Shown here piece by piece: positions 26,167 to 36,508 of a DNA stretch of 64,000 bases. The notes beneath the pieces were generated by a model. That model saw only the letters and a list, made by a program, of their open reading frames with translations, made no database searches and had not been told where the DNA came from. Position numbers and translations under genes: made by a program. Source of the DNA: Thiocystis violascens DSM 198 (lineage in GTDB: Bacteria > Pseudomonadota > Gammaproteobacteria > Chromatiales > Chromatiaceae); NCBI RefSeq assembly GCF_000227745.2, contig NC_018012.1, positions 3,341,501-3,405,500 of the forward strand, read 5' to 3'. The number at the start of each line of letters is the position of its first letter. Within the stretch, counting starts at the first letter, position 1.

Positions 26167-26801
26167 CGGGGGTGCTCCTTCGGAAAGAGGTTGGTGTAGG
26201 CGCGGGCGGCGGCGGCGATGTCGGGCTGGTCGAAGACGCCAGTGACGACCGCGAGCATGCGTGCGCCCGCCGCGATCAATGAACCGCCATTGTCCGGCGT
26301 GATCCCGCCGATCGCAACTGGCGCGATGCGCAGACGTTGGCGCGCCTCGGTCAGAAGACTCGGAGCGGCGCGCACGGCATGGGGTTTGGTGGCGGAGGGA
26401 AAGAAGCTGCCGAAGGCGATATAGGTGGCGCCGGCCTGCTCGGCGGCCTCGGCGAGCGACCAATCGTCGTAACAGGAGACGCCGATGATGGCGTCGTCTC
26501 CGAGTTGCTCGCGGGCCTGGCGCGGGTCGGGATCGTCGCGGCCCAGATGGACGCCGTCCGCGCCCAGGTCGACTGCCAGCGCCAGATCGTCGTTGACGAT
26601 GAGCGGGATGCCCGCGTCGCGGCAGAGCCTCAGCAGGGCCGCGCCGCGGTCATGGCGTCCCTGGGAGTCGGAATGCTTGTCGCGATACTGAATCAGCCGC
26701 GCGCCGCCGGCGATGGCGAGCGCGACCTGTGCGGCGAGCGAAGCGGGGCTGCTGGAAGCCTCCGGGGTGATGGCGTAGAGGCCAGTCAAATGATGGATCA
26801 T
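26163..26801 (-). CDS. thiE: Thiamine-phosphate synthase
   Basis: 212 residues. Condenses HMP-pyrophosphate with the thiazole phosphate to thiamine monophosphate. Marks: [51 protein letters not shown] and [11 protein letters not shown]. It precedes hemL with a 4-bp overlap and follows thiD after a 278-bp repeat-rich gap. Confidence 0.95.
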   Translation of the reverse strand: MIHHLTGLYAITPEASSSPASLAAQVALAIAGGARLIQYRDKHSDSQGRHDRGAALLRLCRDAGIPLIVNDDLALAVDLGADGVHLGRDDPDPRQAREQLGDDAIIGVSCYDDWSLAEAAEQAGATYIAFGSFFPSATKPHAVRAAPSLLTEARQRLRIAPVAIGGITPDNGGSLIAAGARMLAVVTGVFDQPDIAAAARAYTNLFPKEHPR

Positions 26802-26968
26802 GGTGCCGTTGTCAGTTGTCAGTTGTCAGGTGATTTCCGGGAAAGACTTACCGATTTTCCGTTCGTCCTGAGCCCTTCGGCTTCGCTCAGGACAGGCTTG
26901 CCGAAGGGTCGAAGCCTGTCATGAGCTTGTCGAATGGGATGATCGGAAAATCGCGCTCCGAGGCCAAC

Positions 26969-27030
26969 ATTGAATCCGTTCGTGGTTCGACCCTTCGACG
27001 GGCTCAGGGCTCACCACGAACGGATTCAAT
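26969..27030. repeat. Dispersed palindromic element, copy 3 (intergenic 26802-27079)
   Basis: Perfect 18-bp arms 26969-26986 and 27013-27030 with the CGTTCGTGGT core. Upstream (about 26860-26935) lies a related block containing CCTGAGC..CTTCGG..GCTCAGGACAGG palindromes. The whole thiD-thiE gap appears to be repeat DNA. Confidence 0.75.
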
Positions 27031-27079
27031 GCCACCGCGAACGGATGCAATTCTGGTATGCGCTTTTCCGGAAATTACC

Positions 27080-27904
27080 TCAGTTGTCTTTGTCTTTGTC
27101 TTTGTCTTTGTCTTTGTCGAGTGAATGATAAAACCGGTTCGGGGTAAGTTGGCAGCGGCCGGATCGAAAAGCCTGCTGGAGGCTCTTCCAGGTATAGGCT
27201 TGCGCCGCGTCGACGGCGTCCATCAGCGGCATCCCCAAGGCGAGCCGGGCCGCGATGGCGCTCGCGAGCGTGCAGCCGGAGCCATGATACTCGTCGGGCA
27301 GACGCGGCCAGTCCCAATCCCGCCGCTCGCCGTCGGGGCCATGGAGTCGATTGGTCACCTGCCGGGTGTCGTCATGGGTGCCGGTGATCAAGACCCAGCG
27401 CGCGCCCATCTCCAGCAGACGCGCGGCGCAGTCGGCGGGCGATTCGGCGTCGGTCAGCGTGCGCGCCTCGGGCAGGTTGGGGGTGATCAGGGTGCAGCGA
27501 GGGATCAGATGCTGGCGTAGCCGATCCAGCAGCGCCGCGTCGGCGACCCGCTGACCGGCGCCGGAGGCCAGCACGGGGTCGAGGATGACCGGGAGTTGCG
27601 GGTGTGCGTCGACGAGACGAACGATCGCCTCGGCGATCCGCGCATCGCCGATCAGGCCGATCTTCAGCGCGCGGGGTGCGCTGTCGTGGATGAGCGTCCG
27701 GCATTGGGCCTCGACCTGTTCGGGCGGTTGCGGATACAGGTGGCGCAGGCCGCAGGTGTCCTGGTCGGTCAGCGCGCTGACGACGGTGACGGCAAAGGCG
27801 CCAGCGGCCCGCATCGCCTCGGCGTCGGCGAGGATGCCGGCGCCGCCGCTCGGGTCGTGGCCGCCGATGCAGAGCACGACGGGGCGCTGCGTGGAGGCGT
27901 GCAT
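27080..27904 (-). CDS. thiD: Hydroxymethylpyrimidine/phosphomethylpyrimidine kinase with (Lys-Asp)n tail
   Basis: 274 residues from ATG 27904 (an in-frame ATG at 27922 is also possible; the longer open frame to 28252 is not supported by homology). Ribokinase fold: CIGGHDPSGGAGI at the N-terminus, VSALTDQDT, ALKIGLIGDA, ILDPVLASGAGQ, LITPNLPEA and the phosphate-binding GSGCTLASAIAARLA. It phosphorylates HMP and HMP-P for thiamine synthesis. Oddity: the last ~11 residues are an alternating Lys-Asp string encoded by a hexamer microsatellite, absent from ordinary ThiD. Divergent from rubredoxin. Confidence 0.95.
   Translation of the reverse strand: MHASTQRPVVLCIGGHDPSGGAGILADAEAMRAAGAFAVTVVSALTDQDTCGLRHLYPQPPEQVEAQCRTLIHDSAPRALKIGLIGDARIAEAIVRLVDAHPQLPVILDPVLASGAGQRVADAALLDRLRQHLIPRCTLITPNLPEARTLTDAESPADCAARLLEMGARWVLITGTHDDTRQVTNRLHGPDGERRDWDWPRLPDEYHGSGCTLASAIAARLALGMPLMDAVDAAQAYTWKSLQQAFRSGRCQLTPNRFYHSLDKDKDKDKDKDN
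27084..27119. repeat. Hexanucleotide microsatellite in the 3' end of thiD
   Basis: About six tandem TTTGTC units (plus strand). Read on the minus strand they encode Lys-Asp repeats forming the C-terminal tail of ThiD. The period is a multiple of three, so copy number changes would lengthen or shorten the tail without a frameshift. Confidence 0.9.
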
Positions 27905-28047
27905 GTTTGCGAATCCTCGCATGATTGCATTGAAATTCCAGAGAGAGTCCCTAGATTTTGGTAGATTTTCCATGAAGACATTGAAGTGTCTATCGAGCGT
28001 GGCAATGGCGGTCAGGTCCGCCGTTGCCGGTGAACTGGAGTGGTGTG

Positions 28048-28212
28048 ATGAAGACCTATCAGTGTGTGGTGTGTGGACTGATCTATGACGAGGCGCAGGG
28101 CTGGCCGCAAGACGGTATCGCTCCGGGAACCAAATGGGAAGATGTCCCGATGAATTGGAAATGCCCGGAGTGCGGAGTCGGCAAGGACGATTTCGATCTG
28201 GTCGAGATTTAA
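28048..28212 (+). CDS. Rubredoxin
   Basis: 54 residues. Mononuclear Fe(Cys)4 electron carrier with CVVCG at the N-terminus and [11 protein letters not shown] at the C-terminus, plus the conserved [25 protein letters not shown] core. ATG 28048 is chosen because it gives the usual MKTYQC start and has a GGAG 8-12 nt upstream. The redox partner is not visible. It is divergent from thiD across 143 bp, as in other gammaproteobacteria. Confidence 0.97.
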   Translation: MKTYQCVVCGLIYDEAQGWPQDGIAPGTKWEDVPMNWKCPECGVGKDDFDLVEI

Positions 28213-28281
28213 CCTTAGGGTATTGCCGAGTTTGTCGCGCCGCGTCTCCCACGGATGGATTTCTCGTCTACAATCGCAGGC

Positions 28282-28803
28282 ATGGACGCAATGATTCAAC
28301 AACCCCAGTTCGATGCCCCGCGCATCTTTCATGACGTTGCCGCGCTTGCCCAGCGGTACTGCGACATCATCGATCTGTCTGGAAGCGATTGGAAGCATTG
28401 GTTGCGCGACATTGCGAACCTGCTGCCCCGTTTGCAGGTCGCCGTCGTTTCGGTGGGTGGCGAAGGGCGCGAGGTCGACCCCATCGGTCCCATCGACCTC
28501 ATGGATCTGGACGCCCGCTTCGAGTTGTTCGCCCATCTGCGCAGGCTCCTGGCCGACCGCGACAGCTATTGGTTGGAATTCGATTACGCCGGCGAGGGGG
28601 CGGACGCCATGACGGGGAGTCTCGCCGATGACCTGACCGACATTTATTGCGAGTTGAAACAGGGTTTGCTGTTGTATGAGCTGGATCCGGACGATGCAAT
28701 AGCGGTGTGGTCGAGTGGATATGAGCGGCATTGGGGGCGGCATCTGATCGATGCCGACCGCCATTTGGCGATGCTCGGGGCGCAGGCGCGCCTCGACCGC
28801 TAA
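28282..28803 (+). CDS. DUF5063 domain protein
   Basis: 173 residues from ATG 28282 (alternatives 28255 and 28291). Helical, acidic, soluble protein with IFHDVAALAQRYCDIID, YWLEFDY and LADDLTDIYCELKQGL, the DUF5063 pattern; the C-terminus (YERHWGRHLIDADRHL) is typical. No function is known. It follows rubredoxin by about 70 bp in the same direction. Confidence 0.7.
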   Translation: MDAMIQQPQFDAPRIFHDVAALAQRYCDIIDLSGSDWKHWLRDIANLLPRLQVAVVSVGGEGREVDPIGPIDLMDLDARFELFAHLRRLLADRDSYWLEFDYAGEGADAMTGSLADDLTDIYCELKQGLLLYELDPDDAIAVWSSGYERHWGRHLIDADRHLAMLGAQARLDR

Positions 28804-28885
28804 CCTTGTCTTTTACGCTGGTATTATTCGTTATCTTTCTGCTAACATCCCTCGCCAATTTGTACGCTACCCAGAGGTTATGCTC

Positions 28886-29254
28886 ATGTCCGCAGTAATC
28901 AACGAGATGGAGCTGACGCTGACTCAGCCGGCTCAGACAAAGATGGGCGATTTGTTTCGGCAGGTCGACGACAATATTCAGGGTGTCCGCGTTTTTGCGA
29001 CCGCGGGCGGTTGCAGCGGGATCAGTTTTGGCATGACCTTTACCGATGTCATCAATGACGACGACGGCGTTCTGTCGTTCGACGGTTTCAAGGTGATTGT
29101 CGATGACGGCACCCTTGAATACCTGCGTGGCGTCGAAATCGACTTCGTCGATCAGGACGACGGCAATGCAACCTTCGTGTTCAATAATCTTCCGCAGATG
29201 GGCGGGAGTTGCGGGAGTTGCGGATCCTCTTCTTCCGGCGGCGGTTGCTCCTGA
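28886..29254 (+). CDS. HesB/IscA-like A-type iron-sulfur carrier with atypical Cys-rich tail
   Basis: 122 residues from ATG 28886 (an AGAGG lies ~8 nt upstream; ATG 28880 is too close). The first A-type cysteine is present in ATAGGCSGISFGMTF, and the body follows IscA (VIVDDGTLEYLRGVEIDFVD). The C-terminus departs from the norm: instead of CGCGxSF it has GGSCGSCGSSSSGGGCS, with three cysteines. The family passes Fe-S clusters to apo-proteins. A canonical ErpA is encoded 1.3 kb downstream, after argC. A strong intrinsic terminator follows. Confidence 0.8.
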   Translation: MSAVINEMELTLTQPAQTKMGDLFRQVDDNIQGVRVFATAGGCSGISFGMTFTDVINDDDGVLSFDGFKVIVDDGTLEYLRGVEIDFVDQDDGNATFVFNNLPQMGGSCGSCGSSSSGGGCS

Positions 29255-29347
29255 GTCGCTGCTTGTGGCCTCGCTCTTCCGCGAGACCGGTTGGCCAGCG
29301 CCAGGTTCTTGAGGCGGGACAGCGAACAGCGCGGACAGTCTTTTGAT

Positions 29348-29375
29348 AAAGCGGCTTCTGCCGCTTTTTGTTTTT
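29348..29375 (+). terminator. Intrinsic terminator after the IscA-like gene
   Basis: 8-bp perfect stem (29348-29355 with 29360-29367), TTCT tetraloop, followed by a T-rich run (TTTGTTTTT). It lies ~94 bp after the stop and ~40 bp before argC, which must therefore be transcribed from a promoter close to its start or by read-through. Confidence 0.85.
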
Positions 29376-29416
29376 GAGGATCGAGATGATATCCAAACCA
29401 ACCATCGGAATGCGCC

Positions 29417-30478
29417 GTGCCCGTTCAATCGACCAATAGCGCGTCCGACCTGATTCGGATCGGAATCGTGGGCGGTACCGGCTACACGGGGGCCGAGTTG
29501 CTCCGCATCCTGGCGCGTCATCCACGGGCAGCGATTTCGGTCATTACGTCCCGGAGCGAGTCGGGGCTGTCGGTCGCCGAGTTGTTTCCGCATCTGCGCG
29601 GCCACATCGACCTGCGTTTTACCGAACCCGACAGTGGCGCGCTGGCTGACTGCGATCTGGTTTTCTTTGCCACGCCGAACGGGACCGCCATGCGATCCGC
29701 CCCGGAACTCCTGGAGCGCGGGGTTCGGGTGATCGATCTGGCGGCAGATTTCCGACTGAGGGATCCCGCAGTTTGGGAGCACTGGTACGGGATGCCCCAT
29801 CACTGTCCGGAACTCCTGGCAGAGGCGGTCTACGGACTGCCGGAACTCAATCGGGCGGCCGTCCGGACGGCACGTCTGGTCGCCAATCCAGGGTGTTATC
29901 CGACTGCCGTGACGCTGGGCTTTCTTCCCTTGCTGGAGGCGCGGGCGATCGATCCCTCGTGGCTCGTCGCGGATGCGAAATCCGGCGCCAGCGGTGCTGG
30001 CCGCAAAGTGACCACGGGTCTGCTGATGGCTGAAATCGGCGAGAGCTTCAAGGCGTACTCGGTGACGGGCCATCGTCATGCGCCCGAGATTGCGCAGAAC
30101 CTCATGCAGTTTTCGGGCGTCGAAGTAAATTTGACCTTCGTGCCGCATCTGGTGCCCATGATTCGCGGAATCGAGGCGACCCTCTACGCGCGCCTCGCGG
30201 ATCCGGCGGTCGACCTTGAGCGTTTGTACGCCGAGCGCTATGCCGGCGAGGCGTTCATCGATCTGATGCCGGGCGGCCATCCGGATACCCGTTCCGTGCG
30301 GGGGGCGAATCTTTGCCGGATCGCGGTCGCGCGCCAGGGAGACACGGGGGTCGTGGTGGTGCAGTCGGTGATCGACAATCTCGTGAAAGGGGCCGCAGGC
30401 CAAGCCGTTCAGAATATGAATCTGATGTTTGGTCTCGATGAGTCGATGGGCCTGGAATCATTAGCCCTGTTGCCTTGA
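29417..30478 (+). CDS. argC: N-acetyl-gamma-glutamyl-phosphate reductase
   Basis: 353 residues; third step of arginine/ornithine synthesis (NADPH reduction of N-acetylglutamyl phosphate). Rossmann start [18 protein letters not shown], active-site cysteine in [10 protein letters not shown], and HRHAPEI plus [10 protein letters not shown] of the dimerisation/catalytic domain. The start used is GTG 29417; the ATG at 29410 is out of frame. It sits between two A-type Fe-S carrier genes. Confidence 0.96.
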   Translation: MPVQSTNSASDLIRIGIVGGTGYTGAELLRILARHPRAAISVITSRSESGLSVAELFPHLRGHIDLRFTEPDSGALADCDLVFFATPNGTAMRSAPELLERGVRVIDLAADFRLRDPAVWEHWYGMPHHCPELLAEAVYGLPELNRAAVRTARLVANPGCYPTAVTLGFLPLLEARAIDPSWLVADAKSGASGAGRKVTTGLLMAEIGESFKAYSVTGHRHAPEIAQNLMQFSGVEVNLTFVPHLVPMIRGIEATLYARLADPAVDLERLYAERYAGEAFIDLMPGGHPDTRSVRGANLCRIAVARQGDTGVVVVQSVIDNLVKGAAGQAVQNMNLMFGLDESMGLESLALLP

Positions 30479-30537
30479 GGCTTGAACCGGCGGTCGGGAA
30501 GACGCACTTCCGTTTAAATAACACCTTCTTTTCGAGG

Positions 30538-30900
30538 ATGACGTCTCCCATGAATGCAGAAGCCGAGCTTGATACCCCGCTGATCTTCACGGCATCCGCC
30601 GCCTCGAAGGTTGCTCAACTCATTAAGGAGGAAGGTAATCCCGGTTTAATGCTGCGGGTCTATATTCAGGGCGGCGGCTGTTCGGGTTTTCAGTATGGTT
30701 TTACCTTCGACGAGGAACTCCAGGACGGCGATACCGAAATCGTCACCGACGGGGTCAAATTAGTGGTCGACCCAATGAGCATGCAATATCTGATGGGCGC
30801 GGAGATCGACTACACGGAAGGCTTGCAGGGTGCTCAGTTCGTCATTCGGAATCCGAACGCAACCACGACCTGCGGCTGCGGTTCCTCGTTTTCAGCCTGA
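30538..30900 (+). CDS. erpA: Iron-sulfur cluster insertion protein ErpA
   Basis: 120 residues from ATG 30538 (116 from ATG 30550, which is better placed relative to the GAGG at 30534-30537). All three A-type cysteines are present: [11 protein letters not shown] and the C-terminal [10 protein letters not shown]. Body residues [16 protein letters not shown] are typical of ErpA, which delivers [4Fe-4S] clusters to targets such as IspG/IspH. It starts ~60 bp after argC. Confidence 0.95.
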   Translation: MTSPMNAEAELDTPLIFTASAASKVAQLIKEEGNPGLMLRVYIQGGGCSGFQYGFTFDEELQDGDTEIVTDGVKLVVDPMSMQYLMGAEIDYTEGLQGAQFVIRNPNATTTCGCGSSFSA

Positions 30901-30926
30901 ATGATCGGGTGGAAGGCCGCTGGAGG

Positions 30927-31190
30927 CTAGCGGACTTCGCTCGCGGTCTCTGCGGGAGAAGCGGTCGATAAATCCGCTTTGTTTGGCGGGATTTGTAGCG
31001 GGATGATTTGGCGATTCGTGTTGATCGTCGGCTTACTCTCCTTGGGCGCTGCCGCGAACCACTGATAGGCCGTATAGCCGACGGTCGCCAGAACGCAGAC
31101 TGTCAGGATCTTCAGGATCGCCTTCACGGGGCTTCTTCGCGGTTTGCGAAGCGGCCATTCCTTCTGTTGAAATTTGTAGTCGCGCATCAT
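30927..31190 (-). CDS. Small single-span membrane protein, unknown
   Basis: 87 residues from ATG 31190 (or 31187). A strongly basic N-terminus (KFQQKEWPLRKPRRSPVK) is followed by one membrane helix (ILKILTVCVLATVGYTAYQWF) and a Pro/Thr-rich tail; by the positive-inside rule the tail is periplasmic. No family recognised. It lies antisense to erpA and tyrS transcription, in the place where many gammaproteobacteria carry anmK and an M23 peptidase, neither of which is present. Confidence 0.5.
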   Translation of the reverse strand: MMRDYKFQQKEWPLRKPRRSPVKAILKILTVCVLATVGYTAYQWFAAAPKESKPTINTNRQIIPLQIPPNKADLSTASPAETASEVR

Positions 31191-31375
31191 AAAAAACTGC
31201 AAAATCAATGAAAAACGATGTTTCTCCAAGTGTAGTCGGAAAACCTGTCGGGGAACAAGCGAGCGACGCCTTCCGTTTTTTCTTCCCGCGCTTGTGTGCG
31301 TTGATCGATCGTCGTACTCTCGCGCGTTTTGCCTGACCCGGCATTCCCGACCAGACATCACAAGGAGTCATCGTT

Positions 31376-32578
31376 ATGGACTCGCTCGAACGTGCGTTCG
31401 CGCTCATCCAGCGCGGCACCGAAGAAATCCTGCTCGAAGACGCATTACGCAAAAAACTCGCGCAGCAGCGGCCACTGCGGATCAAGGCGGGCTTCGATCC
31501 GACCGCGCCCGATCTCCATCTCGGCCATACGGTGCTGATCCAGAAGTTGCGTCAGTTTCAGGATCTCGGCCATGAAATCCTGTTTTTGATTGGCGATTTC
31601 ACCGGGATGATCGGCGACCCCACGGGCAAGAGCGCGACCCGCAAGCCGTTGACGCGCGAGCAGATCCAGCAAAACGCGGAAACCTATCAGGAACAGGTCT
31701 TCCGCATCCTCGACCCGGACAAGACACGGGTTGTTTTTAACTCGGAGTGGCTGGAGAAGCTCGGCGCCGCTGGCCTGGTCCAGCTTGCGGCGCAGCAGAC
31801 GGTTGCCCGCATGTTGGAGCGAGACGACTTCTCGAAACGCTACAAGTCGGGCCAGCCCATTGCCATCCACGAATTCCTCTATCCGCTCATCCAGGGGTAT
31901 GACTCGGTGGCCCTGAAGGCCGATGTCGAATTGGGCGGCACGGACCAGAAATTCAATCTTCTGGTTGGGCGCCAACTGCAGGCGATCTACGGTCAGGAAC
32001 CCCAGGTCGTGATCACGCTGCCAATCCTGGAGGGATTGGATGGCGTGCAGAAAATGTCGAAATCGCTTGGCAACTATATCGGGATCACGGATTCGCCCGA
32101 CGAGATGTTCGGCAAGCTCATGTCGATTTCCGATGATCTGATGTGGCGTTACTTCGAGCTGCTGAGTCGCCGCGAGATGTCGGAGATCCTCGCCTGGCAG
32201 TCCGCCGTGCGCGACGGTGCGAACCCGCGAGACATCAAGTTCGAGCTTGGGTTGGAGTTGGTGACGCGGTTCCATGGCCCGGATCAGGCCAGGCAGGCGC
32301 TGGATGGCTTCATCGCCCGCTTTCAGCGTGGCGCCCTGCCCGACGATCTTCCGGAGATCAGCCTCGCGTGCGGCGAAGACGGCGTGCTTGCGATCGCCAA
32401 TCTATTGAAGGAGGCGAACCTCGTGAAGAGCACGTCCGAGGCGATCCGCATGATCGGGCAGGGGGCGGTGCGCATCGATGGCGAACGGATCGAGGACGCG
32501 CATTTGAGCTGTCCTGTTGGTAGCTGTCATGTTTACCAAGTGGGAAAACGCAAATTTGCGAAGGTTTGTCTGACCTGA
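31376..32578 (+). CDS. tyrS: Tyrosyl-tRNA synthetase
   Basis: 400 residues. Class I synthetase with HIGH-type motif [10 protein letters not shown] (~42-51) and KMSKS in [10 protein letters not shown] (~225). The catalytic core includes [14 protein letters not shown] and the C-terminal ~60 residues form an S4 RNA-binding domain ([21 protein letters not shown]). The [10 protein letters not shown] stretch fits the second bacterial TyrRS subtype. Charges tRNA-Tyr. Upstream is 185 bp with no gene. Confidence 0.97.
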   Translation: MDSLERAFALIQRGTEEILLEDALRKKLAQQRPLRIKAGFDPTAPDLHLGHTVLIQKLRQFQDLGHEILFLIGDFTGMIGDPTGKSATRKPLTREQIQQNAETYQEQVFRILDPDKTRVVFNSEWLEKLGAAGLVQLAAQQTVARMLERDDFSKRYKSGQPIAIHEFLYPLIQGYDSVALKADVELGGTDQKFNLLVGRQLQAIYGQEPQVVITLPILEGLDGVQKMSKSLGNYIGITDSPDEMFGKLMSISDDLMWRYFELLSRREMSEILAWQSAVRDGANPRDIKFELGLELVTRFHGPDQARQALDGFIARFQRGALPDDLPEISLACGEDGVLAIANLLKEANLVKSTSEAIRMIGQGAVRIDGERIEDAHLSCPVGSCHVYQVGKRKFAKVCLT

Positions 32579-32651
32579 GCGGTTGTTTGCCTGTGCGGCT
32601 CCAATTGCCGAATTCAGGTTGAAGATCGCCAACGACCCGTCCCGCCCGCGC

Positions 32652-33350
32652 TCAGTGCCGCCGTGTCATTTCGGGATCGAGCCGGGCGAGGAAGAGCGCG
32701 ATCCGCTGACCGGGTTGCGCGACATCCAGGCCGCTCGCCGCCAGGTTTTCCAGCAGGCGGGCGGATCGGTCGGCAAGTTGCGCGATCTGTTCTGGATCGA
32801 ACAGATCCAGCGCGGCCGCGACCTCGTCGAGCGGGGCGTCAAGCAGTGTCGGCGCCAGTTCGTCCGGCGCGATGGGGGATTGCGGATGCAGTAGATCCGC
32901 GATCAGCGGATGCTCCAGCAGACGAAAATGGATCTGGCGCGCCGCTTCCTCGTCAGCCAGTTCCTGCCGCGCCAGCGGATCGGCCCCGGCGGCCTTGCGG
33001 ATCGCCCGCATGATGAGATCGATCAATTTGCGGAGCGCCTCACGTTCCCGCGCATGGTCCTCCGGCAGCCCGAAGGATTGTTCGTACTGACGCTCCAGCG
33101 ATTCCTTGAGTTCGAGGACGATCTCGCTACCCGCGTCGGGCGGCAGTTCGACCGCGCGCCGAACCAGCGCCCGAAAACTCTCCCGAAAGGCTTCCATCTC
33201 CTCATGGTCGGCTTTTTGCGCCGCCAGCAGTGCCTCGGGCGAGACCTCCGGGGCGGGCCAGGCGAACAGCGGGTTTTCGTGCCGGCGTCTCAGATGACGC
33301 TCGCGTCGGCCGGGTTTGTGGGTGAAGGGGAGTTCCATATCAGGATGCAC
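32652..33350 (-). CDS. Conserved hypothetical protein, helical and acidic
   Basis: 232 residues from ATG 33350, or 228 from ATG 33338, which would avoid overlap with the upstream gene. No signal peptide or membrane span. Long charged helices (LALLAAQKADHEEMEAFRES, LRKLIDLIMRAIRKAAG) and an Arg/His-rich start (HKPGRRERHLRRRHENP). I do not recognise a domain. It overlaps or abuts the dehydrogenase gene upstream on the same strand, so the two form a unit. Confidence 0.65.
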   Translation of the reverse strand: MHPDMELPFTHKPGRRERHLRRRHENPLFAWPAPEVSPEALLAAQKADHEEMEAFRESFRALVRRAVELPPDAGSEIVLELKESLERQYEQSFGLPEDHAREREALRKLIDLIMRAIRKAAGADPLARQELADEEAARQIHFRLLEHPLIADLLHPQSPIAPDELAPTLLDAPLDEVAAALDLFDPEQIAQLADRSARLLENLAASGLDVAQPGQRIALFLARLDPEMTRRH

Positions 33351-34206
33351 GCACGGTCAGGGCTTCGTAAATGGCGGAGTAATCCTGATCGGCCAGCCCC
33401 AGGGCCTCGGCGCGCAGGCAACTCGCCTCGATGGCGGCCATCAGGCCGGTGTCCAGACCCGCCTCGTCGGCGACCCGACGGAACAGCCGGACATCCTTGT
33501 GCAGATGCTTGAGCGGAAAGTTGGCGGCCCCGTATTCGTGGCTCAGATACTTGTCGAGCTTCTTGTCGAAGGTCTTGGCATGGAGCGCGCTCCCGCGCAG
33601 CAGGCTCATGAACTGTTCGACCGCGATGCCCTCGTGGCGCACTAGCCCGAGACTGAGCGCAAAGGTCGCGGTCAGGCCGGCGATCAATTGATTCATCGCG
33701 AGCTTGAGCGCGGCGCCCTGTCCGACCTCGCCGATGCGTTGCGGGTCGCGGCTCAGATCCCTGAACACCGGCAGACAGCGCTCGAACAGATCGACATCGC
33801 CGCCGGCCATGAGGATGAGCGCGCCCTCGCGCGCCTCCGGCAGACTGCCGAGCACGGGGGCTTCCAGATACTCGCCGCCCTGCGCCGCGACATGGGCGGC
33901 GATCGAGCGGCTCTCGCGCGGGGCGATGGTGCCCATCTGGACGAGGATACGGCCCGCCAGCGCGTCGGCATCGCCGCCCTCGAAGAGGGTATTCAGGATG
34001 GCCTGCGCGTCGCTCAGGACCAAAAGCGTCAGATCCGCGGCGGCGATGGCCTCGGCGGCGGTCGGCGCGAGATGGAGTCCGCGCTGACGGGCGGACTCGG
34101 CCCGCTCGGCGCCCCGGTTCCAGCACGTCACCTCGCGCCCCTGGCGTTTCAGCCGCAGCGCGATTTCCGAACCCATCAGGCCCATTCCAAGGACAGCGGT
34201 CTTCAT
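33340..34206 (-). CDS. NAD(P)-dependent beta-hydroxyacid dehydrogenase family oxidoreductase
   Basis: 288 residues from ATG 34206 (MKTAVLGMGLMG); the in-frame extension to 34269 reads through the upstream hairpin and is not credible. N-terminal Rossmann fold (GMGLMGSEIALRLKRQG), substrate loop (EAPVLGSLPEAREG, the xGS loop of the family), catalytic lysine in GAALKLAMNQL, all-helical C-terminal domain ending YSAIYEAL. Related to 3-hydroxyisobutyrate dehydrogenase and glyoxylate/succinic semialdehyde reductases; exact substrate unknown. Confidence 0.88.
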   Translation of the reverse strand: MKTAVLGMGLMGSEIALRLKRQGREVTCWNRGAERAESARQRGLHLAPTAAEAIAAADLTLLVLSDAQAILNTLFEGGDADALAGRILVQMGTIAPRESRSIAAHVAAQGGEYLEAPVLGSLPEAREGALILMAGGDVDLFERCLPVFRDLSRDPQRIGEVGQGAALKLAMNQLIAGLTATFALSLGLVRHEGIAVEQFMSLLRGSALHAKTFDKKLDKYLSHEYGAANFPLKHLHKDVRLFRRVADEAGLDTGLMAAIEASCLRAEALGLADQDYSAIYEALTVRAS

Positions 34207-34221
34207 GCGCAAGCTCCTGTG

Positions 34222-34286
34222 AAACCCTGTCCGGCAGGTCAGGCGTGGTTTACAAGCCGGTTCCACCAACCTGCCGGACAGGGTTT
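34222..34286 (-). terminator. 18-bp perfect inverted repeat after aroE
   Basis: Arms 34222-34239 and 34269-34286 are exactly complementary; the right arm contains the aroE stop codon on the minus strand. No T-run follows. It lies between aroE and the ribosome-binding site of the dehydrogenase gene, so it may attenuate or process the transcript. Confidence 0.6.
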
Positions 34287-35124
34287 ATCCGCGTAACAAT
34301 TTGATGACAGGCAGGGTTTCCGGCCTCGCGCCCCGCCACAGCCAGAAGGCTTCCGCCGCCTGCTCGACCAGCATGCCAAGCCCGTCGAGCGCGCGTGCCG
34401 CGCCATGTGTCCGGCCCCAACGCTGGAAGGCGGTCGGGGCGTCGCCATAGAGCATGTCATAGATCCAGCCGCCGTCGCTCAGACAATCCTCGGGGATCGC
34501 CGGCACGGCATCGCTCAGACCCGCCGAGGTGGCATTGACGATGAGGTCGAACGACTCGCCTTCCAACGCCTTCAGACCGCGACCCTCGACCGTGCCGCCC
34601 GCGCCGGGCGTCGCCGAAGGGAACGCCGCGCCAAGCGCGGCCAGTTCGATGGCCTTCGAGACCGTCCGGTTGGCGATCAACAGGCGCTCCGGCCCGGTCT
34701 CCAGCAAGGGCAACAACACCCCGCGCGCCGCGCCGCCAGCGCCCAGCAGCAGTACCCGCGCGCCCTGGAAACGAAAACCGTGGTTGTCGCCCAGATCCCG
34801 AACGAGCCCAACGCCATCGGTGTTGTCCCCGCGCAGCCGGCCATCGTCCAGCCGGATAAGGGTATTGACCGCGCCCGCCAGTTCGGCCCTCGGACTACGT
34901 TCGTCCGCCAGCGCCCAGGCTTGCTCCTTGAAGGGCACGGTGACATTGAGCCCGCGTCCGCCCTCGGCGAAAAAACGGCGCGCATCGCCCGCGAAGTCGT
35001 TCGGATCGCCAAGGATTCGACCGTACTCCAGACACTGGCCGGTCTGGCGCGCGAATTCGGCATGGATCAACGGCGATTTACTGTGGGCGATGGGGTTGCC
35101 GATGACGGCGTAACGATCAGACAT
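34285..35124 (-). CDS. aroE: Shikimate dehydrogenase
   Basis: 279 residues. NADPH-dependent reduction of 3-dehydroshikimate. Shikimate site: [24 protein letters not shown] (catalytic Lys) and [13 protein letters not shown] (catalytic Asp). NADP site: [17 protein letters not shown] and ANRTVSKA. C-terminus [16 protein letters not shown] is typical. It is followed by the 18-bp hairpin and the dehydrogenase gene. Confidence 0.97.
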   Translation of the reverse strand: MSDRYAVIGNPIAHSKSPLIHAEFARQTGQCLEYGRILGDPNDFAGDARRFFAEGGRGLNVTVPFKEQAWALADERSPRAELAGAVNTLIRLDDGRLRGDNTDGVGLVRDLGDNHGFRFQGARVLLLGAGGAARGVLLPLLETGPERLLIANRTVSKAIELAALGAAFPSATPGAGGTVEGRGLKALEGESFDLIVNATSAGLSDAVPAIPEDCLSDGGWIYDMLYGDAPTAFQRWGRTHGAARALDGLGMLVEQAAEAFWLWRGARPETLPVIKLLRG

Positions 35125-35236
35125 GGTCAGTCCCGCGACCGTCGACAGTCGGTCGGCTCTCTGTGACGGAAGAAGTCGACAACATGTCGACTACCCCAGA
35201 TGCCGGCAACATGCCAGCGGTCCCAGGGGGGCGCCA

Positions 35237-36274
<1,038 letters not shown>

Positions 36275-36425
36275 TTAATTGCGGATCCGGCGCGCCCGGA
36301 ACCATCCCGGGGCTTCAGGCCGGATACCATAGCTCAGGAGACGCGATGGCTCCAGTCAGCAATTCTCGGTTTGAACGTCACGGCTATGAGCAGCGGTGTC
36401 CCTGACGCCGTTCATGGTTCGAGAG

Positions 36426-36508
36426 CCTCACCACGAACGGCGTCAGCCTCACCACGAACGGCGTCAGGATCACCGCGAACGGCGTCAGGATCACCGCGAA
36501 CGGCGTAG
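36426..36508. repeat. Four 21-bp tandem units of the dispersed element (copy 4)
   Basis: Units at 36426, 36447, 36468 and 36489, each carrying CACCRCGAACGGCGT. They are preceded by GTTCATGGTTCGAGAG, so one palindrome can still form. The array overlaps the last ~6 codons of pabB on the minus strand. This is the same core as copies 1-3 but expanded in tandem. The rest of the hemB-pabB gap (36251-36425) shows no gene. Confidence 0.8.

Noticed and set aside
23260..26199. 979-codon plus-strand frame opposite prpE and hemL
   Set aside because: Antisense shadow spanning two real genes and their gap; no family resemblance.
27905..28252. Upstream extension of the thiD frame
   Set aside because: ThiD homology begins at ATG 27904 or 27922; the extension covers the divergent rubredoxin start region and has no matching family sequence.
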